Origin: Platanthera guangdongensis | Lineage: Eukaryota; Streptophyta; Magnoliopsida; Asparagales; Orchidaceae | Assembly (NCBI GenBank): GCA_039583875.1 | Contig: CM077155.1 | Coordinates: 5,444,043 to 5,508,042, forward strand | Length of the DNA: 64,000 nucleotides | Direction: 5' to 3' | Shown here: in pieces, positions 47,386 to 58,998 of the stretch | Numbering within the stretch: position 1 is the stretch's first letter | How the letters are laid out: each line of letters begins with the position of its first letter | Program-made: the position numbers and the translations under genes | The notes under the pieces: model-generated | What the model was told of the DNA's origin: nothing | Seen by the model: the letters and a program-made list of their open reading frames with translations, nothing else | The model's database searches: none

Positions 47386-48480
47386 TTTCATCACCTTCCC
47401 AAATTCTCAACTGGTAGTAGCCAGACTTCAAATCAAGCTTTGAATATACCTTTGATCCAGCCAACTGATCGAACAAATCATCAATCCGTGGAATCAGATA
47501 CATGTTTTTTTTCTCCATCAATTTATTCAATTCACGATTGTTGATACACAACCGCAGACTACCGTCCTTCTTTTTCACAAATAGAATAGGTGAGATCCAA
47601 GGTGACATGATTGGACGTATATAACCCTATCCAAATAACTCTTGTAGTTGAACTTTCAATTCCGCCAGTTCCTTTGGTGCTAGACAGTATGACGAACGGG
47701 CCATAGGTTTCGCACCTGGCACTAGCTCAATAGCGAAGTCAATCTCCCGCTGGGGCGGTAACCCAGGAAGATCCTTAGGAAACACATCAGCATACTCTGA
47801 TACAATTGGAACGTCACTTACACTGGCCTTTGGCTCAACAGCCTGCATAACCGTGAAGAATAACTCCATGCCCTTCCGAACAACATTGATGACTTGGAGA
47901 GCAGACATCAAGATCCTACTCACCCCTCGCATACCAGCGAATTTAGTCTCAAGCTCGGTATTCCGACCCAGTGTGACTTTCTTTGAGTTGCAATCAATGC
48001 AGGCACGTTGCTCTGAAAGCCAGTCCATACTAAAGATCACATCAAACTCATATATCTGCAGCAAGGATGCATTCAACTGAAAGACCTGACTTCCTATCCG
48101 AACCTTCACATAATAGGCCTTAACCGCATGCATCACACATCCGTTGGGCAATAACACCTTAACACTATCTGCCGTCATATGACTAGGCACTCCGAGTCAT
48201 GCTACGAAGTCCTCAGATAGAAATGAATGTGAAGCAACAGTATCAAATAGTGCTCTCGTCGGACAGTCCCTAATCAGGACAAAGCCTATGACATACTCAA
48301 TCACACACAAGGTATGAAGTATCAAAAGTAATAACAAAGTATCTTAACTCATACCTGTGACGATGTCACTTTGCTTTATGGCCACCTGTTGGCCAAGATT
48401 ATATACTTGGGGTTGTGCTTGGGATGTAGAGAGCTCCACCACTGCCTTTCCCTTATCAGTATATGATGCTCCTGTCTTCC
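47386..48480 (-). pseudogene. Protease and N-terminal RT of Ty3/gypsy element H (cut by D)
   Basis: The frame 48190-47627 carries a retropepsin-like region ending in FDVIFSMDWL and the linker to RT (DVFPKDLPGLPP, then ELVPGAKPM). After a stop it continues as RT ([48 protein letters not shown]). RT stops abruptly after GDE where D is inserted. The rest of RT, RNase H and integrase lie beyond D, outside the window. The lineage resembles chromodomain gypsy elements. Confidence 0.85.
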
Positions 48481-48900
48481 TTTAAACCTTTGGTGGACCA
48501 ACCCGACAGTCACGGGCTATATGACCCACCTTACCACAAGTATAACAAGATCAAGGGTCTTGCCTAGAAGTTTCTCTAGATGTAACCGTAGAGGGAGCCT
48601 GTGAAGAAGACTTAGATCTCTTGCCCCATTTCCTTCGGTGGTTTGATTTTCCCGGGTGCGACGTTTCGAACTCGGGCTTTACCACCGCCAGGTCCCTTTT
48701 TCCTTGTACCCGCTTCATATCTTTCTCTAACGCACACACCGTATCAACCAATGCTTGAATTCCCTGGTTCACCGAACTCGAGAGCAGGAATCTCAGCTCA
48801 TCTCGTAACCCTTCGTAGAACCTGTTGGTTTTACTCTCTTCGTCAGCAAAGATAGATCCCGCATAGCGTCCCAACCTTGTAAACTCATGTAAGTAGGTAT
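48481..48900 (-). pseudogene. Gag C-terminal part of element H (zinc knuckle), cut by I
   Basis: On the minus strand CYTCGKVGHIARDC (about 48555-48510) is the nucleocapsid knuckle. Upstream is part of the Gag domain (YLHEFTRLGRYAG, FYEGLRDELRFLL) and a charged region. Element I interrupts it at 48901-48905; the N-terminal half is at 54417-54978. Confidence 0.83.
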
Positions 48901-48905
48901 CAACA

Positions 48906-50999
48906 TGTAACACCCCAAAGCCCACTTTGGGTTTCAGGTTGTGTGACATGGCCTGGGACACCGGCGTGTCCCAGGGCGTGTCGTGCTCGGATTGAGGAGT
49001 TGGGTGTGTGGTCGATGAAATTTGGTCGACGATCGTCGAGTGGAGAGTACACGGCCTGTGACATGGGCATGTCACAGGGCGTGTCCTTTGCTGGTTCCAG
49101 TCAGGAATGTGTGTGCCTGAGGACACGGGTGTGTCCTGGAGAACACGGCCTGTGACACGGGCGTGTCACAGGGTCGTGTCCTGCTCGGGTGAGATGAGAT
49201 TGTGCTGTGTGAAGTAAATGACTACTGGATATGGGTGTGTCGGGCATGACACAGGCGTGTAGGGTGTGATACGGGCGTTTCACACGGCCGTGTACTGGTT
49301 GGGTTTGAGTCGATTGCCTGCCGCTTAAGTGACACGACCTATGACACGGGTGTGTCACAGGGCGTGTCAGGCCGTGTTCAGGCTTTTCTAGATAAATCTG
49401 AGTCGTTCAATTCCCTTATCCTGGATCCAATGGTCAGGCTCCTTCCCTGTGGTTATAAGGTTGAGAATGAGGTGTGTTTCCCTCATTTTCATCCTCTTCT
49501 ACTTCTTCTCATTCTCAAAGAGAGAGATGGAGAGAGAGGCCAAGGGAAGGAAAGGAGGAAGGAAACCAGCTGCTGGAGGAGTTGCGGAGTGCGGATTGAA
49601 GATCTGAGAGCGGATTCGTGAAGGAAAAGTCGAGGCAGTGACTTCCATCCGGCTACTTCATGGCGCCGAAGCGATCTTCAAGGGTAACAATCTCCTTCTT
49701 GGACATCGAAGTCCTTTATTTATGCATGTATATGGAATCCTCCACCAAGAGGTGGATCGCGGAAGTGATTCCTTGGTTGAGTCTGCATCTAGAGCCGAAA
49801 GTGTGGAGTACGTCATAGGCATGTTGTGTGAAGCCCATCTAGACAGGTTGTCTGGATTGGTGATGATGAATATGGGTAAACCGGAGAAGACTCTATGGAT
49901 TTGATGAGATGAAAAGTTTATGCTTTGTGATGTGGATGGATGGATGTATGAATGTTGATTATGGATGCATGGATGCTTTGAGTAAGCTCCTGGTTGTGTT
50001 GAGAGATCAATTGGTGGCACGTTTGGGGAGCGCGAGTTTAACCCGGCCTGCTACACCACTAGGGTGGGTTGATCTGGATAGAAAAGGGGTCGATTGGTGG
50101 CAATGCCCGGGGAGCTGAGTTAACCCAGATTTCTGCACCACAAGGGTGGGTCGATCAAGAAATATGTGAGGGGTCGATTGGTGGTAATGCCTTGGGAGCC
50201 TTGTTAATCCTGGCTTGCTACACCGCTAGGGCGGGTCGATCTACTCTGGCTATGTTTGTGGATGCTGTGAGGTAGTATCTCTGAGTGGTATGGATGGAAT
50301 GTCGCCAACCGCGGAAATTGGTGGACTAGGATTGAACCGCCCAACCAACAAGTGAAGAACATCTGATCGGCGGTGTACGACTGGGATATCTGGTACACCA
50401 TTAAGGTGCCATGAGTGCATGGAGCGTCTGGTGGATACCGCATTTGTGATGTGGTTGTGATTGGTAGATTGATAGGATGTGATGATGGAAATGCATACAG
50501 GGAAGGAACCACTGCCCCGGGTATGGGGTAGGGTCGTTATAATTGGTCAGCTAATGCTGACCGTTACTTTGTTTACTATTATTGAGTGGATATCAAATTA
50601 CAGGTATTGGTGTTGGAATTAATTTGTGCGGAATGGAGGCTTGTTGCTTAAGGCCCGTGAAGGCCGTGCGAAGCGTGGTTGGATTTCATGTGTGGCCGGC
50701 CTGCGTGCCGATGTATGAAATTGTACATTTTATAAAGAGCAACTTGTAAGGCCTTAATGTCATGAGTGTATGTGTTGTATACATTCCTGGTTATAATATA
50801 TAAATGTGGCGTTTGTATATTAGTGGAAATTCATTGAGCTGAGTTCATCCAACTTAAAATGCTGCGCTAGAATGTTTTGAGTTAGGGTACGAGTAGATTT
50901 TGATTTCCACACGTAATTCTGCCTCTTGTCTGTGAAATATGGCGTGGGGCCCCGACCGGACCCACCGTTATATTCCATGTGACGAGTGGAGGCGTTACA
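48906..50999 (+). mobile_element. Element I (non-autonomous Ty3/gypsy), 5' LTR
   Basis: TGTAACACCCC...GGCGTTACA, 2094 bp, flanked by target duplication CAACA (48901-48905). The U3 region (48940-49370) is packed with inverted pairs GACACGGGCGTGTC and variants (ACACGGCCTGTGACACGGG), plus a TCGACGATCGTCGA palindrome near 49023. Open frames in it are not genes. Confidence 0.92.
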
Positions 51000-51002
51000 A
51001 AG

Positions 51003-51014
51003 TGGTATCAAAGC
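51003..51014 (+). other. Primer-binding site of element I
   Basis: TGGTATCAAAGC, three bases after the LTR; initiator Met-tRNA type with one change from the usual TGGTATCAGAGC. Confidence 0.85.
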
Positions 51015-52333
51015 CAGGTTGAGATTGTTTGGGAGGAAGAACATAATTGAACTCATGAATGTCCACTAGGAATGTGCATCAATGTATATTTGCCATTATG
51101 AACTGCATGATTAATGGTGTTTCGTACATTGATTGATAGGTGGCGAGGAGTGATGCTGGGCAGTCTGAACCCCATCGGTCCGATGAGAGTGCAGCACCCG
51201 TTGAAGCACCTATGCCTCCCTCGGCGGATACCATACAGGTGGTGATGGAGACGTGCTTGCTGTGTTACAAGTAATCCCTACTAGGTAGGCAAGGCCTGCA
51301 TGGGTGCCAGTACGGCCTGGTGCAAGGCAAGGGAGCGCTGACGTTGTGGTGGATGAGCAAGGAGCGGACGAGTAGTTAAAATGGTTTATGGAGTTTCACG
51401 CGTTTGTAAATACAACCTGGGCGCTGGAAAAGGATTTGAAATGGTTGTAGGAAAAAAATAAATTGGCAATGAAAAAATCCAAATGCAAAGTTCTGCAATC
51501 GGAACAGTCGGAGTTTAGACGACGAGATAAGAAAAGATTCAGGCCTGCAAAATCAATTCCGTCGACTGTGTCTACAAGGGCAACAAAGGGGCAAGGACAT
51601 GGGGAGTCACGTACATGTTTTCGATGTGGCAATCAGGGACATATAGCCTGTAATTGTTGGAGTGGCCCTCTAAGGAGTAAGAAGAAGACAAGTGCGTCTG
51701 TTGTGGAAAAGGGTAAAGCAGTGACCGAGCCATCTGCATCCCGGGCACAACATCGAATGTACAATTGCAAATTCAAAGAGCAGTAAAGCTCAGGTGAAGG
51801 ACTACAGCCTCAAGTGTTTAGGTTGAAACTCCAAGAGGCTATAAATGACGTATAGTAGATGATGCAGATGGGGTGAATCGAAGGTAGAATGAAAGAGGGA
51901 ACTGTATGACTTAGGTGTTGGAAATAAAGGAATAACTTTGTAACTGGGAGACAAGAAATGACTACTGAGATGGTTGTGTCCATGTACATATCTATTATAT
52001 GTTGTGTTAAACGTTGAACTGTTGGTGCACAATTGGTGTAATTGAAGTGATCGATCGATCGTGGTGTATATATATGATGTGTTTGGTTATAGATCACTCG
52101 ATGAAAGTTGTGGATAAATATGCACATATGAGGGTTATGTATGTGTGTATGTGCTGCATGTGTTGTTTGGTTTATGCGATGCCTTGGGGTGAGACAAGAT
52201 ACAGCCTCTGAGCTCGAACCCGACTCGCTTTATTTGAGTGCGTGGTTGTGTATGGTGCAACGTGAGTGGTTATGTTGTTGGCTGTAGTTGAACCAAATTT
52301 CGAGGATGAAATTTTTTTGAAGGAGGGGAGGAT
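51015..52333 (+). other. Internal region of element I: a Gag zinc-knuckle remnant, otherwise non-coding
   Basis: Only 1.3 kb lies between the LTRs. The frame 51463-51786 (107 codons) is Lys/Arg-rich with one knuckle, CFRCGNQGHIACNC, the nucleocapsid part of a gypsy Gag. No protease, RT or integrase is present, so I must have used enzymes of another element. The 3' end has TTTCGAGGATGAAATTTT and the purine tract AAGGAGGGGAGGAT before the LTR, typical of Tekay-like elements. Confidence 0.85.
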
Positions 52334-54411
52334 TGTAACACCCTAAAGACCACTTTGGGTTTCAGGTTGTGTGATATGGCCTGGGACACGGGCTTGTCCC
52401 AGGGCTTGTCGTGCTCGGGTTGAGGAGTTGGGTGTGTGGTCGACGAAGTTTGGTCAACGATCGTCGAGTGGAGACTACACGGCCTATGACACGGGCGTGT
52501 CACAGGGCGTGTCCTTTACGGGTTCCAGTCGGGAATGCGTGTGCCTGAGGACACGGGTGTGTCTTGGAGAACATGGCATGTGACACAGGCATGTCATAGG
52601 GTCGTGTCCTGCTCGAGTGAGATGAGATTGTGCTGTGTGAAGTACATGGCTACTGGACACGGGTGTATCGGGCATGACACGGGCATGTAGGGTGTGCCAT
52701 GGGCGTGTCACACGGTCGTGTACTGGTTGGGTTAGAGTCGGTTACCTGCCGCTTAAGTGACACGGCCTGTGATACGGGCGTGTCACAGGGCGTGTCAGGG
52801 CGTGTTCAGGCTTTTCTGGACAAATTTGAGCTGTTCGATTCCCTTATCCTGGATCCAATGGCCAGGCTCCTTCTATGTGGTTATAAGGCCGAGAATGACG
52901 TGTGTTTCCATCATTTTCATCCTCTTCTTCTTCTTCTCATTCTCAAAGAGAGATAAAGAGAGAGAGAGGCCAAAGGAAGGAAAGGAGGAAGTAAACCAGC
53001 TGCTAGAGGAGCTGCGGAGTGCAAATTCGTAAAGGCAAAGCTGAGGCGGTGACTTCCATCCGACTACTTCATGGCGCCGAAGCGATCTTCAAGGGTAACG
53101 ATCTCCTTCTAGGACATCGAAGTCCTTTCTTTATGCATGTGCATGGAATCCTCCACCAAGAGGTGGATCGCGGAAGTGATTCCTTGGTTTAGTCTCCATA
53201 TACAGCTGGAAGTGTGGAGTACGACATTGACATGCTGTGTGAAGCCCATCTGGACAGGTTGTCTGGATTGGTGATGATGAATATGGGTAAACCGGAGAAG
53301 ACTCCGTGGATTTGATGAGATGAAAAGCTTATGCTTTGTGATGTGGATGGATGGATGTATGAATGTTGATTATGGATGCATGGATGCTTTGAGTAAGCTC
53401 CTGGTTGTGTTGAGAGATCAATTGGTGGCACATCTGGGGAGCTCGAGTTTAACCCGGCCTGCTACACCACTAGGGTGGGTTGATCTGGATAGAAAAGGGG
53501 TCGATTGGTAGCAATGCCCTGGGAGCCGAGTTAACCCGGATTGCTGCACCACAAGGGTGGGTCGATCAAGAAATAGGTGAGGGGTCGATTGGTGGTAATG
53601 CCTTGGGAGCCTCGTTAAACCTGGCTTGCTACACCGCTAGGGCGGGTCGATCTGCTCTGGTTATGTTTGGGGATGCTGTGAGGTAGTACCTCTGAGTGGT
53701 ATGGACGAAATGTCGCCAACCACGGAAATTGGTGGACTAGGATTGAACCACCCAACCAACAAGTGAAGAACCTCTGATCAGCGGTGTACGACTGGGATAT
53801 CCGGTACAGCATTAAGGTGCCCTGAGTGCACGAAGCGTCTGGTGGATACCGGCGTTTGTGATGTGGTTGTGATTGGTAGATTGATAGGATGTGATGATGA
53901 AAATACATACAGTGAAGGAACCACTGCCCCGAGTAAGGGGTAGGGTCGTTATAATTGGTCAGCTAATGCTGACCGTTACTTTGTTTGCTATTCTTGGGTG
54001 GATACCGAATTTCAGGTATTGGTGCTGGAATTGATTTGTGCGGAATGGAAGCTTGTTGCTTATGGCCCGTGAAGGTCGTACGAAGCGTGGTTGGATTTTA
54101 TGTGTGGCCGGCCTGCGTGCCGATGTATGAAATTGTACATTTTGTAAATAACAACTTGTAAGGCCTTAAGGCCATGGGTGTGTGTGTTGTATACATGCCT
54201 GGTTATAATATATAAATGTGGCGTTTGTATATTAGTGGACATTCATTGAGCTGAATTCATCCAACTTAAAATGTTGCGCTAGAATGTTTTGAGTTAGGGT
54301 ACGAGAAGATTTTGATTTCCACACGTAATTCCGCCGCTTGTCTGTGAAATATGGCGTGGGGCCCCGGCCGGACCCAACATTATATTCCATATGATGAGTG
54401 GAGGCGTTACA
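52334..54411 (+). mobile_element. Element I, 3' LTR
   Basis: TGTAACACCC...GGCGTTACA, 2078 bp, followed by CAACA (54412-54416), an exact copy of the left target duplication. The GACACG...CGTGTC array is at 52375-52810. Confidence 0.92.
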
Positions 54412-54416
54412 CAACA

Positions 54417-54978
54417 CTACTTTCTCCCTGAGTTAGATGCAGGAACTCATTTTCCATGGCTATACGCTGAGCCGGTGGCAAATGCTTTGCCAAAAATAGT
54501 CTCGAAAATTCCTCATTCGAGACTTCCGTCAGTTGTCTGCCTGCGAAGTGGTGTAATTCTATCTCATCCCACCATAGCCAAGCCTCTCCTTCCGACAAGA
54601 AAGTGGCCAAGTTAACTTTCTGTTCTTCCTCCGTCCTTATCGCCGTCAATATTCGCTTGACGAGCGTTAACCAATCCTCCTCCAGCGTAGGGGATCCCTC
54701 CTCGTAAATGTTGGGGGATTGAAGCTCATAAATTGCTTCAGTTATCATTCTGCTACTCGAGGATCAAAAACAGCCACAACATGTACGGGCCTCACACCAA
54801 CCTTTTCTAGCACCATAGCAGGCTGCTCTTGCATAGTAGGCTGTGCCTGAATCATTACAAACCGCGCCTCAGCAACTAAACGTACAGTCTTCGCTGAAGG
54901 AGGTGTGGGCACCACAACTGACACCGTACTCTCATCAGAATGTGAGGGCTCAGACTGCCCCACACCACTTTGAGTCAC
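54417..54978 (-). pseudogene. Gag N-terminal part of element H
   Basis: On the minus strand MTQSGVGQSEPSH opens the protein; a Pro/Val-rich start is followed by the Gag core (KVNLATFLSEGEAWLWWDEI, FSRLFLAKHLPP). A frameshift lies near 54745. It joins the part at 48900 once I is removed. Confidence 0.83.
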
Positions 54979-55181
54979 CTACATCTGTAAAAAGACACAT
55001 TTTAGCAACTTTGCAAAAGCAACAACTCTTTATAGAAACACGCAAGTTTCTAAAACAAATGTAATTACATTCCTTAGTGGACATTCTTGAGTTCATTTAT
55101 GTTATAACGGGTCGCACTTACACGTGCTCGCCACCCTTCAAAAGAATTCGACCACGAATTCGAAGGAGGAAAACCAAGACA

Positions 55182-55191
55182 AGCTGATACC
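55182..55191 (-). other. Primer-binding site of element H
   Basis: TGGTATCAGC on the element strand, a few bases from the LTR end; initiator Met-tRNA type. Confidence 0.75.
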
Positions 55192-55195
55192 AAAT

Positions 55196-56755
55196 TGTGA
55201 CATCCCCCATCTATTACATGACATATAATAGAAGGTCTGGTCGCGGACCCACACTATATACCACAAACAGGCAGCGGAGTTATGAATATATATCATAGTT
55301 GCGCATCCTAACTCAAAGCATTCTAGCGAAGGCATTAGGGGTTACAACCAGTACCATGCGTTTGTCCTTATGGCCCTTATAATTAACCTTTACAATTGTG
55401 AATTTCATACATCGGCCCGCAGGCCAGCCACACATGAAATAGTAAAATATTACTTTATTTGGCCTTCGAGGGCCAGCATATCAGCAGTAGTACCAAGGGC
55501 TTTAGGCCATTATTTCCCGCTTGGCTATCCCGCACCTGCATGGGGACAAACCACCACAACGGTGGCAAACAAAGCAATGGTCAGCATTTAGCTGACCAAT
55601 TTTATAACGATCCTACCCCCTACCCGGGGCAGTAGCATTCCTTCCCTGCAGGCATAACATTATAATAAGTAGATATATCACAAGAGATGCACTCACGCAT
55701 CATCAACATATCACAAAAGTCGACCACACGGTCTGACGCTCAGTGCACTCAGGGCACATTCTTGGTGTACCAGAAAACCAGGGCCCCACCACCATTCTTT
55801 CCAATGACAAACTTGAGCATTTGTGCTCCACGGCCCATGGTCGGAGACTTTAGTTTTGATGGCAAACAGTCCAAGAGTCTCATGATGCGATCCTAACGAA
55901 GCCACTTTTTTAGGCACTCAAGTTAGACAACCATCATGCGGATACAGTTCAGCCCTTGCCCGTTGCTCAAATCGCCAGTTCAATGTCTAGACTAATGCAT
56001 GCCAACATCGCCTTGTCTGTTCGGCTCACTAGCCTTCAAGAGAGCATAGCTCACAATAGCCACACTGTCCCCTAGGGAATGGCTTCACAATCAAAAAGGG
56101 AGTTAATGCCAGTGTGTATCTCAACCACATGGAGGGGCTATCGGCAGCTCTTCCACTGCGCCCAGACTCAACCCAATCCCTATATCATCCTGTAGTGCCA
56201 GAAACACTGGTCTTTCATAATATACAACACATGCATCAAGAGGGTATTTTACTGGAACTCCATCCAGTACTTCCTATTACTCCATTTCACAGACACAACC
56301 TACTGATTCCACCAAAATACACACTTATACATAGGGTCTTCTCCGGTGTGCAAAATAAAACATCACCAATCTAGACCAACCTATACAGATGGGTTTCACA
56401 CAACATGCATATTCCGTACTTCACAATTCCAGATTTATATGCAAGACTTACTGGGGATTTCAAGAATCAACCCAAAGGAACTCCCTCAAAACTCTGCCTT
56501 TTGGTGGGGGATTCCAAATATATGCCAAAACAAGGACTTCACATGTCCAAGAAAGAAGATTGTTACCCTTGGAGCTTTCTTCGGAGCCATGACAAGCTTT
56601 TCTACGCTGATGAAGATGATCTACAAACTTTCCCTTTCACGAATCTTGCTTTGGCTTGAGATTCTAGCCCCAAGATCTGTTCCAGTAGCTCCCCACCTCA
56701 ACTAAACCCTAGTAACAGCTGAGAGTCCTCTGCTCCAGAACTCAGGAAGGAAAAT

Positions 56756-56814
<59 letters not shown>

Positions 56815-57227
56815 AATAATACTCCCCCAAACCCTTCCCCCTATAGATATGGCCTCTGGTTTTATCCCAGCCATCAAATCCCTTCCCATTAAACTAAAGA
56901 AACAGCTCAGGTTGAAGCTAATAAAGTCAATCACCGCTTAGTGGCCACACACCAGCCACCTAACATGAGTCACCACTTCTACGACACCTTATTTCGGCAA
57001 TTCGTCAAATGGCGACAAGTTTATAGGACACATTTCACCGAATGGGAGTTGATTTCACCTCACCAGGCCGCATCGTCGATCTCTGCTCGATGATCTTCAT
57101 TGAGCTCCGCTCGACGACTTCCATCGATCTCCGCTCGATGACTTCCGTTGAGCTACGCTCGACGACTTTCGTCGAGCTCCGCTCGACTTTTAGCCCGTTC
57201 TTACCAACTCCTTTTTGGGGTGTTACA
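55196..57227 (-). mobile_element. Element H, 5' LTR
   Basis: Plus-strand ends are TGTGACATCCCCC and GGGTGTTACA; 2032 bp. The inner part shares blocks with the LTRs of I (GATCCTACCCCCTACCCGGG region). It contains a (GA)n run (56759-56807). At its U3 start (57065-57190) there is an array of TCGTCGAGCTCCGCTCGACGA-like inverted pairs, the same motif as in the unrelated copia elements E and F. Confidence 0.85.
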
Positions 57228-57279
57228 GAAATTACATTAATGTTGCTTATACATATAATATAAGGTGGTGGGTCTTCGG
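57228..57279 (+). mobile_element. Fragment K (A-family gypsy LTR), short left piece
   Basis: It matches, inverted, the LTR of A around 6920-6960 (AAGGTGGTGGG..CTTCGG). It lies between H and F and continues after F at 61829. Confidence 0.8.
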
Positions 57280-58830
57280 TGTTGGATCCATAGTTTGGAT
57301 TTGGGCTAAGGTTTACTATTAGGATGTTTTGACCCACCTTTTATAGCTAGGGTCAAGTTTGTTAGTCCTAGAGTTTAGGCTAGTCTTTAGAATCAAGCTT
57401 CATGGATCAGCCTGTAGTGTTCTTAAGGAGACTCAGACTTAGAAGAATTCAGAGTTCAGATTATTAGTTCGAAGTTCTTTGAACTCAGCTCGACAATCGT
57501 CGATCTCGGATCGACGAACTCAGAGTTCTTTATCTGAGTTGAGCTCGACGATATTCGAGCTCAGGTCGACGATTTCTTCCCTTAAGACAGATTCTCTGAT
57601 CGACGAACATGGAGCTCAGAATTAGCAAGATATTTCCAGATTGATGTCCGCTGAGCTCAGGTCGACGAAGACGATTTCTTAGCTCGACAAACTTTGAGTT
57701 CAGGTCGACGAAATCTGTTCTGAGGTCGACAAAATCTGTTAGTTCAGTATTTCCTTCTCTGCAGTTCATTTCCAGATTGACCAAGGTTGATTTAATATAT
57801 TGTTGCATATATTTCTCTGAGTAATTAAATGCATATATTCTTATGAATATAGCTGTTCATTGGTAGCATTAATCACTGGATTTCACAGAGTAAAAAATCG
57901 GCTTAATAACTGGGACAGTTGAGGAATCAAATTAATGCAGTTCTAGCCGTTTGTCCAAGTTCCAAGAATTCAGCAGTTAATCAAGGAGTAAAATTCAAAT
58001 TCAGAAGAGATACAGAGAAGAATGATCTGCTATCAACGACACAAGAGAGAAAACGGGAAGTTAGAGAATCTACTAAGTCATACGGGCAGACGCAGAAAGT
58101 TTTTGGGAGTTTAAAAATTCATTCTGGCTTCATCATCAGCAAATCTTCTCCAAGCTTTCATGAGACATCGAATATAATTAGTCTAAAAAGCTTGTTGGAG
58201 ATCAACATTAATCTGAAAACCTACACCCTGAAGCAAAGCTTCCTTCTTTCCTAAACTACTCTACATCTCAGGGGGAGCTTTGACAATAAAGATCCACTTT
58301 TGTCTTCTCTATTGTTTAGAGAAAAAGAGAAGACATCGTCAACTTTTCTTTAGCTGTATAAAGGGTTTATTAACTTCCTTCAAAAGTTTATTGTTGGTTT
58401 TTGGGCACCTGATCAAAAGCCTAAAGGGTTGTGAGATCTCCTTGCAAATAGATCTTGTGGTGACAGGGCATCTGAGCAAAAACCTACGGTGGCAGTCACC
58501 TGATCAAAACCTGCTAGTGGATTCCTACCAGGGTGATAAAAGAATGGATGTACCCAGTTTGGGGAACCACTATAAAATTTCTTGTGTTGTCTGGTTGCAC
58601 CTTTTCTTTTTGTACTATGCTATGATAGTTTAGCTTTAATCTCTTTACGTAATATTTGCTATCACCTATTTTATAGCTAAATCATATAAATCTATAAAAA
58701 GTTTTTAAAGCTCTATTCACCCCCCTCTAGAGCTAATTAGATCTATCCCCTTGAATTTTAATTGGTTTCAAAGGATTATCAATTGCCTAAGTCACTTTCA
58801 ATTGGTATTAGAGGTTTACCATTTCTTTTA
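57280..58830 (+). mobile_element. Element F (Sirevirus-type copia), 5' LTR
   Basis: It starts TGTTGGATCC like E, preceded by target duplication TTCGG (57275-57279). The TCGTCGA/TCGACGA array is 57475-57735; TATA box 58357-58362. Constant-loop hairpins lie at about 58400-58525; conserved block at 58542-58575. The 3' end is set by comparison with the 3' LTR, which includes one 70-bp unit carrying PBS-like sites. Confidence 0.85.
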
Positions 58831-58915
58831 ATTGGTATCAGAGGATTATCAATTGCCTAAGTCACTTTCAATTGGTATTAGATGTTTACCATTTCTTTCA
58901 ATTGGTATCAGAGGG
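58761..58915 (+). repeat. Tandem 70-bp units carrying primer-binding sites (element F)
   Basis: ATTGGTATCA-like starts occur at 58761, 58801, 58831, 58871 and 58901, i.e. two 70-bp units plus a further site. The sites at 58833 and 58903 are perfect TGGTATCAGAGG; the others are changed at one to three bases. Confidence 0.9.
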
Positions 58916-58998
58916 TAGTTTATTTGGTTGTACATGGTAACACTTGAACCAACAGATCCTTCTAATATCTAAATTTTCTCTAGCACATTACTTATACC

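Noticed and set aside
48943..50512. Many 60-120 codon frames on both strands of the LTRs of I
   Set aside because: They lie in an LTR, overlap each other on opposite strands and have no recognisable domain.
55370..56705. Several plus-strand frames in the LTR of H
   Set aside because: Inside an LTR, opposite to the element, no domain or codon evidence.
56759..56807. (GA)n run as a regulatory GAGA element
   Set aside because: A plain microsatellite within the LTR of H; nothing in the sequence supports a specific role.
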